From contig CP136062.1 in NCBI GenBank assembly GCA_032622095.1, positions 33,046,918 through 33,110,917 on the forward strand: DNA of 64,000 nucleotides, read 5' to 3'. A model generated the notes under the pieces. That model did no database searches and had not been told where the DNA came from. It saw only the letters and a program-made list of their open reading frames with translations. Positions 1-11,330 of this stretch are shown here, piece after piece. Each line of letters starts with the position of its first letter. Positions within the stretch are counted from its first letter, which is position 1. A program made the translations under genes and the position numbers. Source of the DNA: Siphonodentalium dalli (Eukaryota > Mollusca > Scaphopoda > Gadilida > Siphonodentaliidae).

Positions 1-3000
1 GATATTCAATTTTGGCGGCCATCTTGGATTCAATGACCTCGAAACATGTGAACATTGACTACCTATATGCATCCATGTGCTCGTGGAATGTTATAGAAAA
101 CTGCCCTGGTCTATGTTCTTGTGGAAAATAATGAAAACATCGGTATTGTTCATAGTTTAATTACGTTATGCATGCGTAAGTTAACACACTGTACTTTTTC
201 AGATATATCTTCAAAATAAAAAAAAAATCATATCATCGGTGTCACTTTAAGAAAAATATCGAGTCAGGTGCCCATGTGACACTATCTACGCAGACACTTG
301 TTATATTCAGTTCGAATGAAACTGAGTTTGAGAAGATACATACAGTTTTAGTATTAATTTTGAGAGAAATGTTTCCCCTACCCCCAATAAGGATTTTATC
401 GCAAAAAATCACAGTAATTTTATAAAAATCGCTATAAAATGAAAAAGCCCCCATGTGTGAAATACATCCCTCTATCGGAAAAACATAGTCGGCTAAAATC
501 CGCACAGGGGGGGGGGGGGAGGGTGGCCATATGGTAGCTCAAGGTCTAATGTGTTTACTCTAGTGAAATGGATCCACCCATGTATTTCACCAATGTATTT
601 TACCAGTATGTAAGTTTGTATGTGGCGGTTCTACTAGAGTAATTCTACAAGGGTAATTTACCTAGATATACTAGGGTAATTATCATGGTAGTTCTGTCAT
701 ATTGACTAACTTTTTTTTCTTCGGAATGGCTTTCATCCCTAATTCGTGGCCTATTAGAATGGTAACGAAATTAAATTTGATTCATCTTTTAAATATCTGG
801 GGCATCATATACGCAACGAAGACCTTTGCGATGACAGCGACATTATGCGGCAGTATCGATTCCCGTTCTAACAATATTAGGAAATATAATAGATGTGCTC
901 CACACGTAAAAATGAATTTATATCAGATGTACATAATTCCGCTATACTTCTTACATATTTGGGTTAATTTCTTTAAAATATGTTTCACAAAATTTATTTT
1001 GTCTAATAATGCTTACAAGTAACTTTTGGGGTATGAGCGGTTTTGTAGTCAGAGTGGAATGTATATGTATGACCCGGAGTCTTCTTGATCAATGTTGATA
1101 AGATAATTGGTATATGGTTTTCGTGAGAAATTGTTGCAATCAGTTGTTTATTCTCATCACCTAAATATTATATTGGTACAGAGATAATGTATTTACCATT
1201 ACACCTTATTTACAATATAGCATGTGGATTTCCGTCTAGATAGCTTTCTACACAAAGCACCATAGCCCGTCATGATTTATATAGACCAGAATGCGAAACA
1301 CCATAACCCGTCATGATTTATATCGACCAGAATGCGAAGCACCATAACCCGTCATGATGTAGACAGACCAGAATACGATCACTTGGAGTGATTTACTGAC
1401 ACAAGGGCTTGATTATAGTAATAATATAGTATTGTAAAGGCAATGTGTGTTTCAGATAACTTTCTAAATTCAACACTGTTTACACATTGGAATAATGTCC
1501 TTTGTGTTTCAACCGATTTATTTTAATGATATATATGGGCGACTTAGTTCTGAAATAAACCACTATATATATTTTACAGGATTAGAGCCTGCTCTACCAT
1601 GTTTTACTGGGCTTTTACCAGAGTGTTTTTATAAGGGCGAATGCCATCATATATACGGAATTTGAGGAAATCACTCATTTAAGACTGTTGTAGGTTACAA
1701 TTCATTCTGTATTATTCTGAGAAACCGAACTGTCCATATCCATTTGAAAATTGGCTAGGTCAAGCCAGAATGAATTCGGCCAATTTAATGATTAATGATA
1801 TATATATATATCAAATATATCGAACAACACTTAAATTAGGAAAACAATTCACCATTTGACGGCTAACAATCTCTCTCCGTTCTGATGCAAATGATACACT
1901 TTTCCTTTCATATATTAACATATAGCCGTACAATACCCCCCATCTGTAAATCATATACTTGTACTGTGTATACCCTTTATATTGTATTGCAGGCAGGAAG
2001 CCAAACTTTTTATTACTTGTCATTTGTTTCAATTATAGTTATTTAGCTAATATCATATGTTTGAAATAACTAAGATGTCATTTATAATTTATAATATAAG
2101 CTTGCTTATAACATAGCGGAAAAGTACGATTTCGTTATTCCACTGTAGCTTTCGTTATTGCACTGTAACTTCGTTATTTCACCGTAGCTTGCCGCCTCTA
2201 CATATCAGCTGATCAGTGGCAGACATATGGGTTAACCAGTTGTTTCATTCAGAGTATTGTTCAATTTGTTGTACTTTTAAAAGTGAAAATACCGCATATA
2301 ATTTAGGAACTTTGAGAATTAATGAGTTTGTGTTTGAATACAAAACAATATCTCATTCGTGCAGCCGCTCGTGAGAATTATACATTTCTTTCCAGACACT
2401 CATTGCATATTTAGGTATTCTCTGTACCACCTGCATTATTGTTTTCGGTGTTATCATGTTCTCTGTAAGAACTTTAACAAGTTCCCAGGTTATTAACTGG
2501 TGGAATATTATTTATACGACAGTAACCAGTGTAGCGATTCATGACATAGACACTAATTCCTTCGAACGTTATTGCAGGTTATAGTACACCAAATATAAAA
2601 AAATTATCCTCCTTGGTGTGCTGTCACCCACACTCAAGTCAGCATAAAATCACATCTGGCAGCTGAGTGGTTGATTATAATTGGGATAAAATTAATGCTA
2701 AAACAAGAGAAAAATCAACGCCATCATGGAAATATTATACCTAGATGAATATTGATCCAGAGTCGGTGAAATAATTAACCTCGCATTTAATGGGGGTATG
2801 TTTTAAAATTGGTGATGATTTTGTGTGCGGAATTAGGGTAGTATCACAAGCGGTACATTTAAAGACGGAAAATTGACATTGATCTATTTTTTTTGTCATA
2901 TTGGGTCCGAAGGGTCATTCTTCAAAATTGACTAGGTTAGAAAGTTCCATCATTCACAGTGAATCGAGCATAGCCCCGGACATTAACACTGTCGCCTAAT

Positions 3001-3220
3001 TGGTGTACTGTAACCTGCATGGACTCCTCGCGGGACATCACCGTTGTTCATAGTCCGGCACAATAAGGTGCACACACAATAGAGTAACAGATGATTAATT
3101 CATTGCTGTGCTTATGAGACTGTCGAAGAATATGTTACTCTGCACTGTAGGTCCCTCAACAGTATAGCTGGCTATTGTGGGTATATATGAATGCAGTTTA
3201 AAGTCACGACGGAATGGTAG
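1..3220. other. Non-coding flank
   Basis: No supported gene. Frames are short and low in coding character. The first 35 bases carry a tggcggccatcttgga-type word that recurs near 39,640, 40,020 and 60,690, so this edge probably lies in a dispersed repeat. A run of G lies at about 508-520. A three-copy 41-bp repeat lies at 1,258-1,378. Confidence 0.5.
1258..1378. repeat. 41-bp tandem repeat, three copies
   Basis: Three consecutive copies of a 41-bp unit beginning caccata(g/a)cccgtcatgat, the third more diverged. No coding frame is associated. Confidence 0.85.
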
Positions 3221-3547
3221 ACACACACATCCACAGAAGATTGTAGCAATAATGTCACGTATTGGTTGCCTCTGCTGCTGTGTCATGACTCATGTGCTTC
3301 CGTGTTGGTGTTTATTGCGACATGCGTCTCACTGGTATCATTCACGATGAGATTCAAACAGACCCACCTTTTCAAACTTTCATTTCGAACCAGAAATATA
3401 CTTCGTTGTCGTAACCTATGCTACTCACACAAGCTGTGCTTCTCGGCGTCATTCGATACGAGGAACAGATTGTGCAGTTTATACAGCCTCACTGGGACAT
3501 ATACCAGCAGAGGCGGCGCCTGGCGATTCCAGAAACCCATTGATATG
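3221..3547 (+). CDS. Candidate host exon, PAN/Apple-like
   Basis: An open frame runs from just after a TAG at 3,218 to a good 5' splice site (ATG|GTATGT) at 3,547/3,548. It encodes a hydrophobic stretch (VLVFIATCVSLVSF) followed by a cysteine pattern (RCRNLC, KLC, RLCSLY, with FDTRN between) like PAN/Apple domains of secreted and membrane invertebrate proteins. There is no in-frame ATG at the head, so a start would have to come from an upstream exon; a TAG acceptor at 3,244-3,246 is possible. No other exon of the gene was recognised. It could be a chance frame or a relic. The PAN call rests on cysteine spacing only. Confidence 0.3.
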
Positions 3548-3760
3548 GTATGTACATGCACATGGTTTAAATATATTTATTGTGACGCAATTTACAAGGG
3601 ATTGGGGGACAAGTTATAACAACATAAGTTGGCCCCTCTCCCGATTATATTTACACAAATATTTAAACAAGATGAATAACATATATAATGTACACGTAAT
3701 AATAAGAATGTTGGTGATGATGATGTCTGGTGATTGGTATTACCGGTCCCTAGATCATCT

Positions 3761-3761
<1 letters not shown>

Positions 3762-3799
<38 letters not shown>
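3762..3799. repeat. (AT)n microsatellite
   Basis: About 38 bases of alternating TA. Any frame reading YIYIYI across it is an artefact. Confidence 0.95.
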
Positions 3800-3801
<2 letters not shown>

Positions 3802-5148
3802 TGCCGTGCCGTAAGTAGTTTACGATTGTATTTCGTTAAGTGAAACGTTTGCATTCTGAAATATATTTTTGAACAATGTAAAAGAGTAGTTGGTTTCGAT
3901 GCTGTGGAATGTTTGGGGCGCCTCTTATAGGAAATGGTTTACGTCTACTATTGTGAAAGCATACTCATCTAGTCTGTCATATAATTTAATTAATAACGGA
4001 TTTCGAAAAAGAAGTGTACGACATCCTCGATCTCTGTGCCACAATTACGCACTGGTCTTTCTGCTATAAAGTTATCATACACATCTAATGAAGTTCACTG
4101 CAACCGTTGAGAATTTTAGAATGGATAATATTTTCTTTCCGACTCCCAGTTTGAAAATAAGGAGGTGGTTTGAGGGTCAAATCTATAAAACCAAGGACAT
4201 GTACATGTATGTATAGTCCAAGTTTCCTTCCACGTAAACCAGCTGGTGGGACCGGTTAGGACAATGGTGTTTATGCCGAAGTCTCGTGTATATAACTTTC
4301 TATATCAGACTTTTCGCCCAGATCCAGTAGCGGGATTTTCGTTAAAGTTAATTTAATCAATTCTACCCTACACATCAATACATGATGCTTTATGTATATC
4401 GGAAAAAGTGTGATCCTAGGGTTATAGTGCTGTATTGTAATCTATCTTTCATGTTAAATTGCGTTTCGAATATGCCACGTAAGTAGGAGTAACCTCAGTT
4501 TGTTTACATGTAATACACACAGTTGCTTTGCGAGGTCAAAAGAGTTCATATTCTTGCAAACATTTTGCTAACAAATATGTTTTATACTACATTACTATTT
4601 TCAGTTGATAACTATTGTGATATTTTTTCACATTTACTGGGGATTTTAGGTGAGCGGGTCAACAAAGCTAAACCCAGATATGGAAAGATACACATATTAT
4701 ATACTTGCCCATGAATTACAAGGTTTTAGCAGTGAGATATAAGTGATTTCCCACCAGTGATATATCGATATCTCACTGCTATTATTGCGCCGTATGGATC
4801 CTCATGTGTGTAGTCGGGTTATATTTAATAGTGAATGATTTCCTGCACACATCATGTACTGACATTCATTGGGGGTCATCGGCAAGTAACGAAAGTATAT
4901 AATACATACAAAATCTATACTTTTTTAGTGTTTTAAATATGGGACTATTTGTTTGGGCGTAATGTGTCAGCTTGAAATTTCTGATGTTTGACATTCATTG
5001 GGGGCCATAGGCAAGTAATTAAAGTATATAATAAACAGAATATCCACACTTTTCCAGTGGGGATGGGTTAAATCTCATTCTTGATGACAAAACATTTGAA
5101 TGTCCACTCGTGGCTAAAGCCACCCATGGAAATTCAATGTTTTCTTGT

Positions 5149-5149
<1 letters not shown>
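3800..5149. other. Non-coding stretch
   Basis: No gene seen. A word of about 20 bases (acattcattgggggtcatcg / acattcattgggggccatag) occurs at about 4,863 and 4,992 with related sequence downstream of each, a small diverged local duplication of about 130 bp spacing. Confidence 0.4.
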
Positions 5150-5212
<63 letters not shown>

Positions 5213-5213
5213 C

Positions 5214-5250
<37 letters not shown>
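5150..5250. repeat. (AT)n then (GA)n microsatellite
   Basis: About 85 bases of alternating AT broken once by gc, followed by about nine GA units. The polymorphic-looking compound repeat has no coding meaning. Confidence 0.95.
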
Positions 5251-5253
<3 letters not shown>

Positions 5254-5699
5254 TAGAAACGGGACCGAATTACCTCGACCGATTATATACACGAAGAGTA
5301 AACTACACTATTATATCGATAACATAGTAAACATAGTTGAAGGAAACGTGGACCGAATTTATTTTGGATAGCAAACTTGATCTCATTCGGGATTTTGATA
5401 AATATTAATCTGTCACTCATGAGATAACTTCTGGCATCCACTCAAAACAATACATGTCCTATATCTATTGAGATTATCTAACATCAAATGCTATGTGTTG
5501 TTACATGGGGAATAGGGACCTTGCATGGGTTCTTCCTATGTTATGTATTTTAGATACTGTAATTATCGATATATGTTTATCACAGGAACCCCACACAATC
5601 AGTCACTTACTAAGTGTAACTAATATTCTGTGGGATATTTGCGTCAGGGCTCCATTCGAGTCCACGTCTGACACTAACATGCACTGGCTTTTAATTTCG

Positions 5700-5830
5700 T
5701 ATAAACTGTAGAATTTTAGCCACCAATATATTTCTTAAAATGGCCGAGTTAAGACAAGATAATCTTTGCAACCGGTTTCAAACACAAGAAAATATATGCC
5801 ACATATTCTGGGAATGTAGAACAAAGGGTA
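5700..5830 (+). pseudogene. LINE C-terminal fragment
   Basis: The frame from about 5,700 reads a short segment ending in LCNRFQTQENICHIFWECR. This resembles the C-terminal zinc-binding segment of non-LTR retrotransposon ORF2 proteins (C-x-H-x-C with HxFWEC at the end). Only about 40 residues can be read and the first cysteine pair is degenerate. It is a dead remnant with no detectable start, reverse transcriptase or tail nearby. Confidence 0.45.
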
Positions 5831-6416
5831 ACAACTCTATTAACATAGTCCCCCGGCCATCGAGACTATCACCGCACCATGCCAATAATAGGAATATGGA
5901 ACAATACATATATAACAGTGCCAACATAATTGTTTGACATATCCTGATTGTTCGCAGCGCTGTGTCGTGAATCGTGCCCAATCTTCCATATTAATTGAAA
6001 TAAACATGTTCTATGTCAACGATACCATGTGCGAACGAAGAGTGTGAGACCATGTGCTTGCGACCGTGAGATAGTTTCCCCTCCCCTCACTTGAGATATC
6101 TGATTTGTTTTCACAATAGAAAGATCAGCTAGAAATGATATGCGGAACCCCAATCCAGACTAATATGCAACACTGGAGACATGAATGGGGATCCAGCCAC
6201 CAGGTACTGACAACTCTTATAACAAAATTTTGACAGCAAACTTATTGTAACTTGTAATGACTCGATAAAGGGAGCCATTTCAATATTAGGAATTGTTTCA
6301 CGCGGCTCAGGTGCTAAGATTAATTTAAAACTGCTAAGATTAATTTAAAACATTCAGAAATATTTCCACTTGGAGCCCACTTGCAGTAATATACAAAACC
6401 TGTGACATTGGTAAGT
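5831..6416. other. Non-coding stretch
   Basis: No gene seen. It contains a perfect tandem duplication of a 19-bp word (gctaagattaatttaaaac) at about 6,314-6,351. Confidence 0.4.
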
Positions 6417-6829
6417 ATTGAAGTCCTAGGAATCTATTTTGAACTGAATACGAAATTGGGTGAAGAGTTAAAATGGAACAAGAAAGTGAGAGATATGGCA
6501 TATATTCTGAATTAATGGGGAAAATATATCTCTTCCACTGAAAGGTATGGCAATATATATAATTAGTCTGGAATTAGATGTTGAAGAAATGGTACTCACT
6601 TAAGATAAAAACCCTTTGTCTCAACGTTTGTATGGAATAGTAAGCGCAGTATCGTCAAGTACAGAACAATACTAGGTAGATTAGAACATGGTGGTATACA
6701 TATACCATACATAGGACGGAAAACAATGGCATTGAGATTGAAATGGTTTCCAAAAGTGATCGCAAACAGCTTCCATTGGATACATTTCATGGATCTGTAT
6801 TTTCAAAAATATATGAAACTACCAGGTGA
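6417..6829 (+). pseudogene. LINE ORF2 fragment, 5' piece
   Basis: Translation in shifting frames gives LINE-like text, best at 6,673-6,829: GRLEHGGIHIPYIGRKTMAL and LKWFPKVI. This resembles the region after the reverse transcriptase of L1-like elements (GG-L-P followed by an ALR-W block). Stops and shifts show it is dead. The text halts near 6,829 where satellite DNA begins and appears to resume at about 10,570, so the two pieces probably belong to one element. Confidence 0.55.
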
Positions 6830-7470
6830 CCCGACTTCGTCCGGGCTTTGACCTTGAATTGACCATTTTGAAGGTCAAGGTCAGGTCGGAATCACCATTT
6901 GACCCGTCCAAAACACAAATTGCCCGTAGGTATCAAATTTCGTCGAAATCCGTCCAGCAGTTTGCCCAGCCATAGCTAACAGACAAACAAACAAACAGGC
7001 AGAAGTCCCAAACTATATATTAGACCATTTGTGTGTACCCGTTTCAAGGTGAAGGTCACCTCGGGCGGAAAAACTGACCCGATGAAAATATCCCCCATTC
7101 CCAGAAACCCCTAAGTGCGAACACAGACTTAAGAATCACACAACACGCCCATGTCTGTACACAAGTACACACACTCATGTCTGGACACATACACGCTCTT
7201 TGTCGACGACACTGCGGATACGAACGCTCTTTAACTATCACCCATGAATTCCCATTGCGGTTGCGGGATTGGAGAATGAGTGCTCTGATGTTCTCAGAAG
7301 CGGTCCGATGACCATTCCCGTGGATGTTTACCCTTAGATAGCAAGTTTGGGCTAAATCCGCCCGGCAGTTTTCCCGGCCATAGCTAACAAACAAACAAAC
7401 AAACAGAAGTCCCAAAATATATAGTAGACTAGCCGATGAGCCCGACGTTGTCCGGGCTATTCAAAAACCA

Positions 7471-8045
7471 AATTTCAAGTCGATAGCTCCACCCGTTTCC
7501 GAGATCTGGTCTGCGCATGCGCGAAGCTGGCGTCGCACGGGCTCGGCCACACGATAAAATTCGTATCCAGGGCAAGATACATTCACATACCAAATTTCAA
7601 GTCGATAGCTCCACCCGTTTCCGAGATCTGGTCTGCGCATGCGCGAAGCTGGCGTCGCATGGGCTCGGCCACACGATAAAATTCGTATCCAGGGCAAGAT
7701 ACATTCACATACCAAATTTCAAGTCGATAGCTCCACCCGTTTCCGAGATCTGGTCTGCGCATGCGCGAAGCTGGCGTCGCACGGGCTCGGCGACCCGATA
7801 CAATTCGTATCCGGGGCAAGATACATTCACATACCAAATTTCAAGTCGATAGCTCCACCCGTTTCCGAGATCTGGTCTGCGCATGCACGAAGCTGGCGTC
7901 GCACGGGCTCGGCGACCCGATAAAATTCGTATCCGGGGCAAGATACATTCACATAGCAAATTTAAAGTCGATAGCTCCACCCGTTTCCGAGATCTCGTCT
8001 GCGCATGCGCGAAGCGGGCGCCGCATGGGCTCGCCAATATGACAA
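7471..8045. repeat. 122-bp satellite array
   Basis: The word aatttcaagtcgatagctcc recurs at 7,471, 7,593, 7,715, 7,837 and 7,959, an exact 122-bp period, about 4.7 copies. Each unit carries a tgcgcatgcgcg near-palindrome. Related units recur singly at about 8,570-8,760, 9,700-9,890 and 10,090-10,400. Confidence 0.95.
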
Positions 8046-10134
8046 CGTCCACCGCCTGGTCAAACAACACACACGTACCAAGTTTCGTCCCGATCGGTCG
8101 AAAATCGTAGATTTGTATAAATGACATACAGACAGACAGACAGACATACAGACATACAGACAGACAAACAGATGTCTTCAAAATATATATGAGACTCGCC
8201 GATGAGCCCGACGTTGTCCGGGCTATTCAAAAACCAAATTTCAAGTCGATAGCTCTACCCGTTTCCGAGATCTGGTCTGCGCATTTCTATTAGAATATCA
8301 AACATGATGACGGCACAATTTCGTTATTATTGACCAGATTTAAGCACAGTAATTACAATGAGAGATAAAATGTTCTTGACATAGGTGGACATGCATGTTC
8401 ACAGTTCACCGTGACAGTTCACGCCAGAATAGGGGAAGATGTGCTTCTGATTAATTAATGGATGAACGTTGATGAAATGTGCTGTGTTTTATATCATGTT
8501 TGATATTCTAATAGAAATGCATTTTCACAGTTCACGCCAGAATAGGGGAAGATGTGCTTCTGATTAATTAGTCGATAGCTCCACCCGTTTCCGAGATCTC
8601 GTCTGCGCATGCGCGAAGCTGGCGTCGCACGGGCTCGGCGACCCGATAAAATTCGTATCCGGGGCAAGATACATTCACATAGCAAATTTCAAGTCGATAG
8701 CTCCACCCGTTTCCGAGATTTCGTCTGCGCATGCGCGAAGCGGGCGCCGCACGGGCTCGCCAATACGACAACGACGACCGCCTGGTGAAACTACATACAC
8801 GTACCAAGTTTCGTCCCGATCGGTTGAGAATCGTAGATTTGTATTAATGACATACATACAGACAGACAGACAGACAGACAGAGGTAGCCCGACGTTGTCC
8901 GGGCTATTCAAAAACCAAATTTCAAGTCGATAGCTCCACCCGTTGTCCGGGCTATTCAAAAACCAAATTTCAAGTTGATAGCTCCACCCGTTTCCGAGAT
9001 CTGTTCTGCGCATGCACGAAGCTGGCGTCGCACGGGCTCGGCGACCCGATAAAATTCGTATCCGGGGCAAGATACATTCACATAGCAAATTTAAAGTCGA
9101 TAGCTCCACCCGTTTCCGAGATCTCGTCTGCGCATGCGCGAAGCGGGCGCCGCATGGGCTCGCCAATATGACAACGTCCACCGCCTGGTCAAACAACACA
9201 CACGTACCAAGTTTCGTCCCGATCGGTCGAAAATCGTAGATTTGTATAAATGACATACAGACAGACAGACAGACATACAGACATACAGACAGACAAACAG
9301 ATGTCTTCAAAATATATATGAGACTCGCCGATGAGCCCGACGTTGTCCGGGCTATTCAAAAACCAAATTTCAAGTCGATAGCTCTACCCGTTTCCGAGAT
9401 CTGGTCTGCGCATTTCTATTAGAATATCAAACATGATGACGGCACAATTTCGTTATTATTGACCAGATTTAAGCACAGTAATTACAATGAGAGATAAAAT
9501 GTTCTTGACATAGGTGGACATGCATGTTCACAGTTCACCGTGACAGTTCACGCCAGAATAGGGGAAGATGTGCTTCTGATTAATTAATGGATGAACGTTG
9601 ATGAAATGTGCTGTGTTTTATATCATGTTTGATATTCTAATAGAAATGCATTTTCACAGTTCACGCCAGAATAGGGGAAGATGTGCTTCTGATTAATTAG
9701 TCGATAGCTCCACCCGTTTCCGAGATCTCGTCTGCGCATGCGCGAAGCTGGCGTCGCACGGGCTCGGCGACCCGATAAAATTCGTATCCGGGGCAAGATA
9801 CATTCACATAGCAAATTTCAAGTCGATAGCTCCACCCGTTTCCGAGATTTCGTCTGCGCATGCGCGAAGCGGGCGCCGCACGGGCTCGCCAATACGACAA
9901 CGACGACCGCCTGGTGAAACTACATACACGTACCAAGTTTCGTCCCGATCGGTTGAGAATCGTAGATTTGTATTAATGACATACATACAGACAGACAGAC
10001 AGACAGACAGAGGTAGCCCGACGTTGTCCGGGCTATTCAAAAACCAAATTTCAAGTCGATAGCTCCACCCGTTGTCCGGGCTATTCAAAAACCAAATTTC
10101 AAGTTGATAGCTCCACCCGTTTCCGAGATCTGTT
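7876..10134. repeat. 1,129-bp tandem segmental duplication
   Basis: Sequence at about 7,876-9,004 is repeated at about 9,005-10,133 with an exact 1,129-bp offset (for example gacaacgtccaccgcctgg at 8,041 and 9,170). Long stretches are identical, including the hairpin element at 8,281, so the duplication is recent. Breakpoints lie inside 122-bp satellite units, which suggests unequal exchange between them. Confidence 0.9.
8281..8520. mobile_element. Small hairpin element with 28-bp TIRs (copy at 9,410-9,649)
   Basis: The segment begins gcatttctattagaatatca and ends with the reverse complement of its first 28 bases, a perfect inverted repeat enclosing about 185 bp. Immediately downstream a 38-bp word of its interior (cacgccagaatagggg to gattaatta) is repeated. 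No coding capacity and no clear target duplication. The second copy at 9,410-9,649 is part of the 1,129-bp duplication and not an independent insertion. Confidence 0.7.
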
Positions 10135-10558
10135 CTGCGCATGCGCGAAGCTGGCATCGCACGGGCTCGACGACCCGATAAAATTCGTATCCGGGGCAAG
10201 ACACATTCACATACCAAATTTCAAGTCGATAGCTCCACCCGTTATCGAGATCTCGTCTGCGCATGCGCGAAGCTGGCGTCGCACGGGCTCGGCGACCCGA
10301 TAAAATTCGCATCCGGGGCAAGATACATTCACATACCAAATATCAAGTCGATAGCTCCACCCGTTTCCGATATCTCGTCTGCGCATGCGCGAAGCGGGCG
10401 CCGCACGGGCTCGCCAATACGACAACGTTCACCGCCTGGTCAAACTACACACACGTACCAAGTTTCGTCCCGATCGGTCGAGAATCGTAGATTTGTATAA
10501 ATGACAGACAGACAGACAGACAAACAAACAAACAGAGGTCTTCAAAATATATATGAGA

Positions 10559-11330
10559 TATAGGGATTCTATTCATTATGATAGACATAAGACACACACC
10601 GCAGTTATCTGATTTTTACAGGGAGATGTTGCTTGCATGGAGCACTCTCAATATTGAATCTTGCACATTAATTGCATTTGTCAACGACCAACCGTTATTC
10701 CAAAATCCCACAAATTGGATAGTTCTACTATTTTTCAAAACTTCATTAAGGCTGGATTGACGCAAGTCAAAGATATCATTTACGAGTTCATTCGAGGATA
10801 TTTACCAGTGGAAGCGTTACATGAACTTCTCAAGAGTCACAAAGTCTCTGCACAAAAGATCCAGTTCCAACGTCAAATGATAAAGTCAGCCATGTCAAAT
10901 GAATGGATCAAGTCAATCTGTAATGATAAAACATATTCAAGCAATCAATACATTAGCAAACCTTGGAGCGAAACATATATGATAAACAATTAAGGTAATA
11001 TTATAAGTTTAAAATGTCCGACGACTAAGGTAGCATATGCACTTTTGAGGGATTCAGTCTTTGAAAAACCAACAGGGGAAACACATTAGGAGAAATTAGT
11101 AGGGGTTACCCTGACATCCCAACATAAACTTGTGCGACCCCATTTTAAGTCATCTGAAATGGTAGATATATATTTCAAAATTTATCATAACATAAATTGC
11201 ACAAGACAAAAAGAAGCTAACATTGATGAAAGTAAAAGCAACATCTACATAATATGTGAACAAGTTGAAGAGTCGTGTATTCATTTATTTCTAAAGCGCG
11301 AAAAGCTAACCGGAATTGTGTATTAACGAA
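10559..11330 (+). pseudogene. LINE ORF2 fragment, 3' piece
   Basis: Frames at 10,578-10,760, 10,661-10,993 and 11,132-11,326 give LINE-like text in order: LSDFYREMLLAWSTL, then IFQNFIKAGLTQVKDIIYE with G-YLP, then FKIYHNI followed by a degenerate C-x2-C, EE and HLF block. This is the C-terminal part of an L1-like ORF2 downstream of the reverse transcriptase. At least two frameshifts are needed and the zinc residues are damaged. It probably continues the piece at 6,417-6,829. Confidence 0.6.

Larger units (their letters stand above)
6830..10558. repeat. Composite satellite block inside a LINE
   Basis: It starts with gtgacccgacttcgtccggg. It then holds gacagaca-tailed repeat units, a 122-bp array, a hairpin element and a 1,129-bp tandem duplication, and ends after a last (gaca)n tail and aaatatatatgagat. 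The motif ccaagtttcgtcccgatcgg and poly-gaca tails recur (8,078; 8,806; 9,207; 9,935; 10,458). Words such as ctgcgcatgcgcgaagc give overlapping long frames on both strands; these are repeat artefacts and not genes. The block is much richer in GC than its surroundings. Confidence 0.8.

Noticed and set aside
5145-5327. Frame beginning MWIYIYIY
   Set aside because: It is a translation of an AT microsatellite.
7461-10500. Many frames of 60-211 codons on both strands
   Set aside because: They arise from GC-richer satellite units and the 1,129-bp duplication; they have no family signature and are mirrored on the opposite strand.
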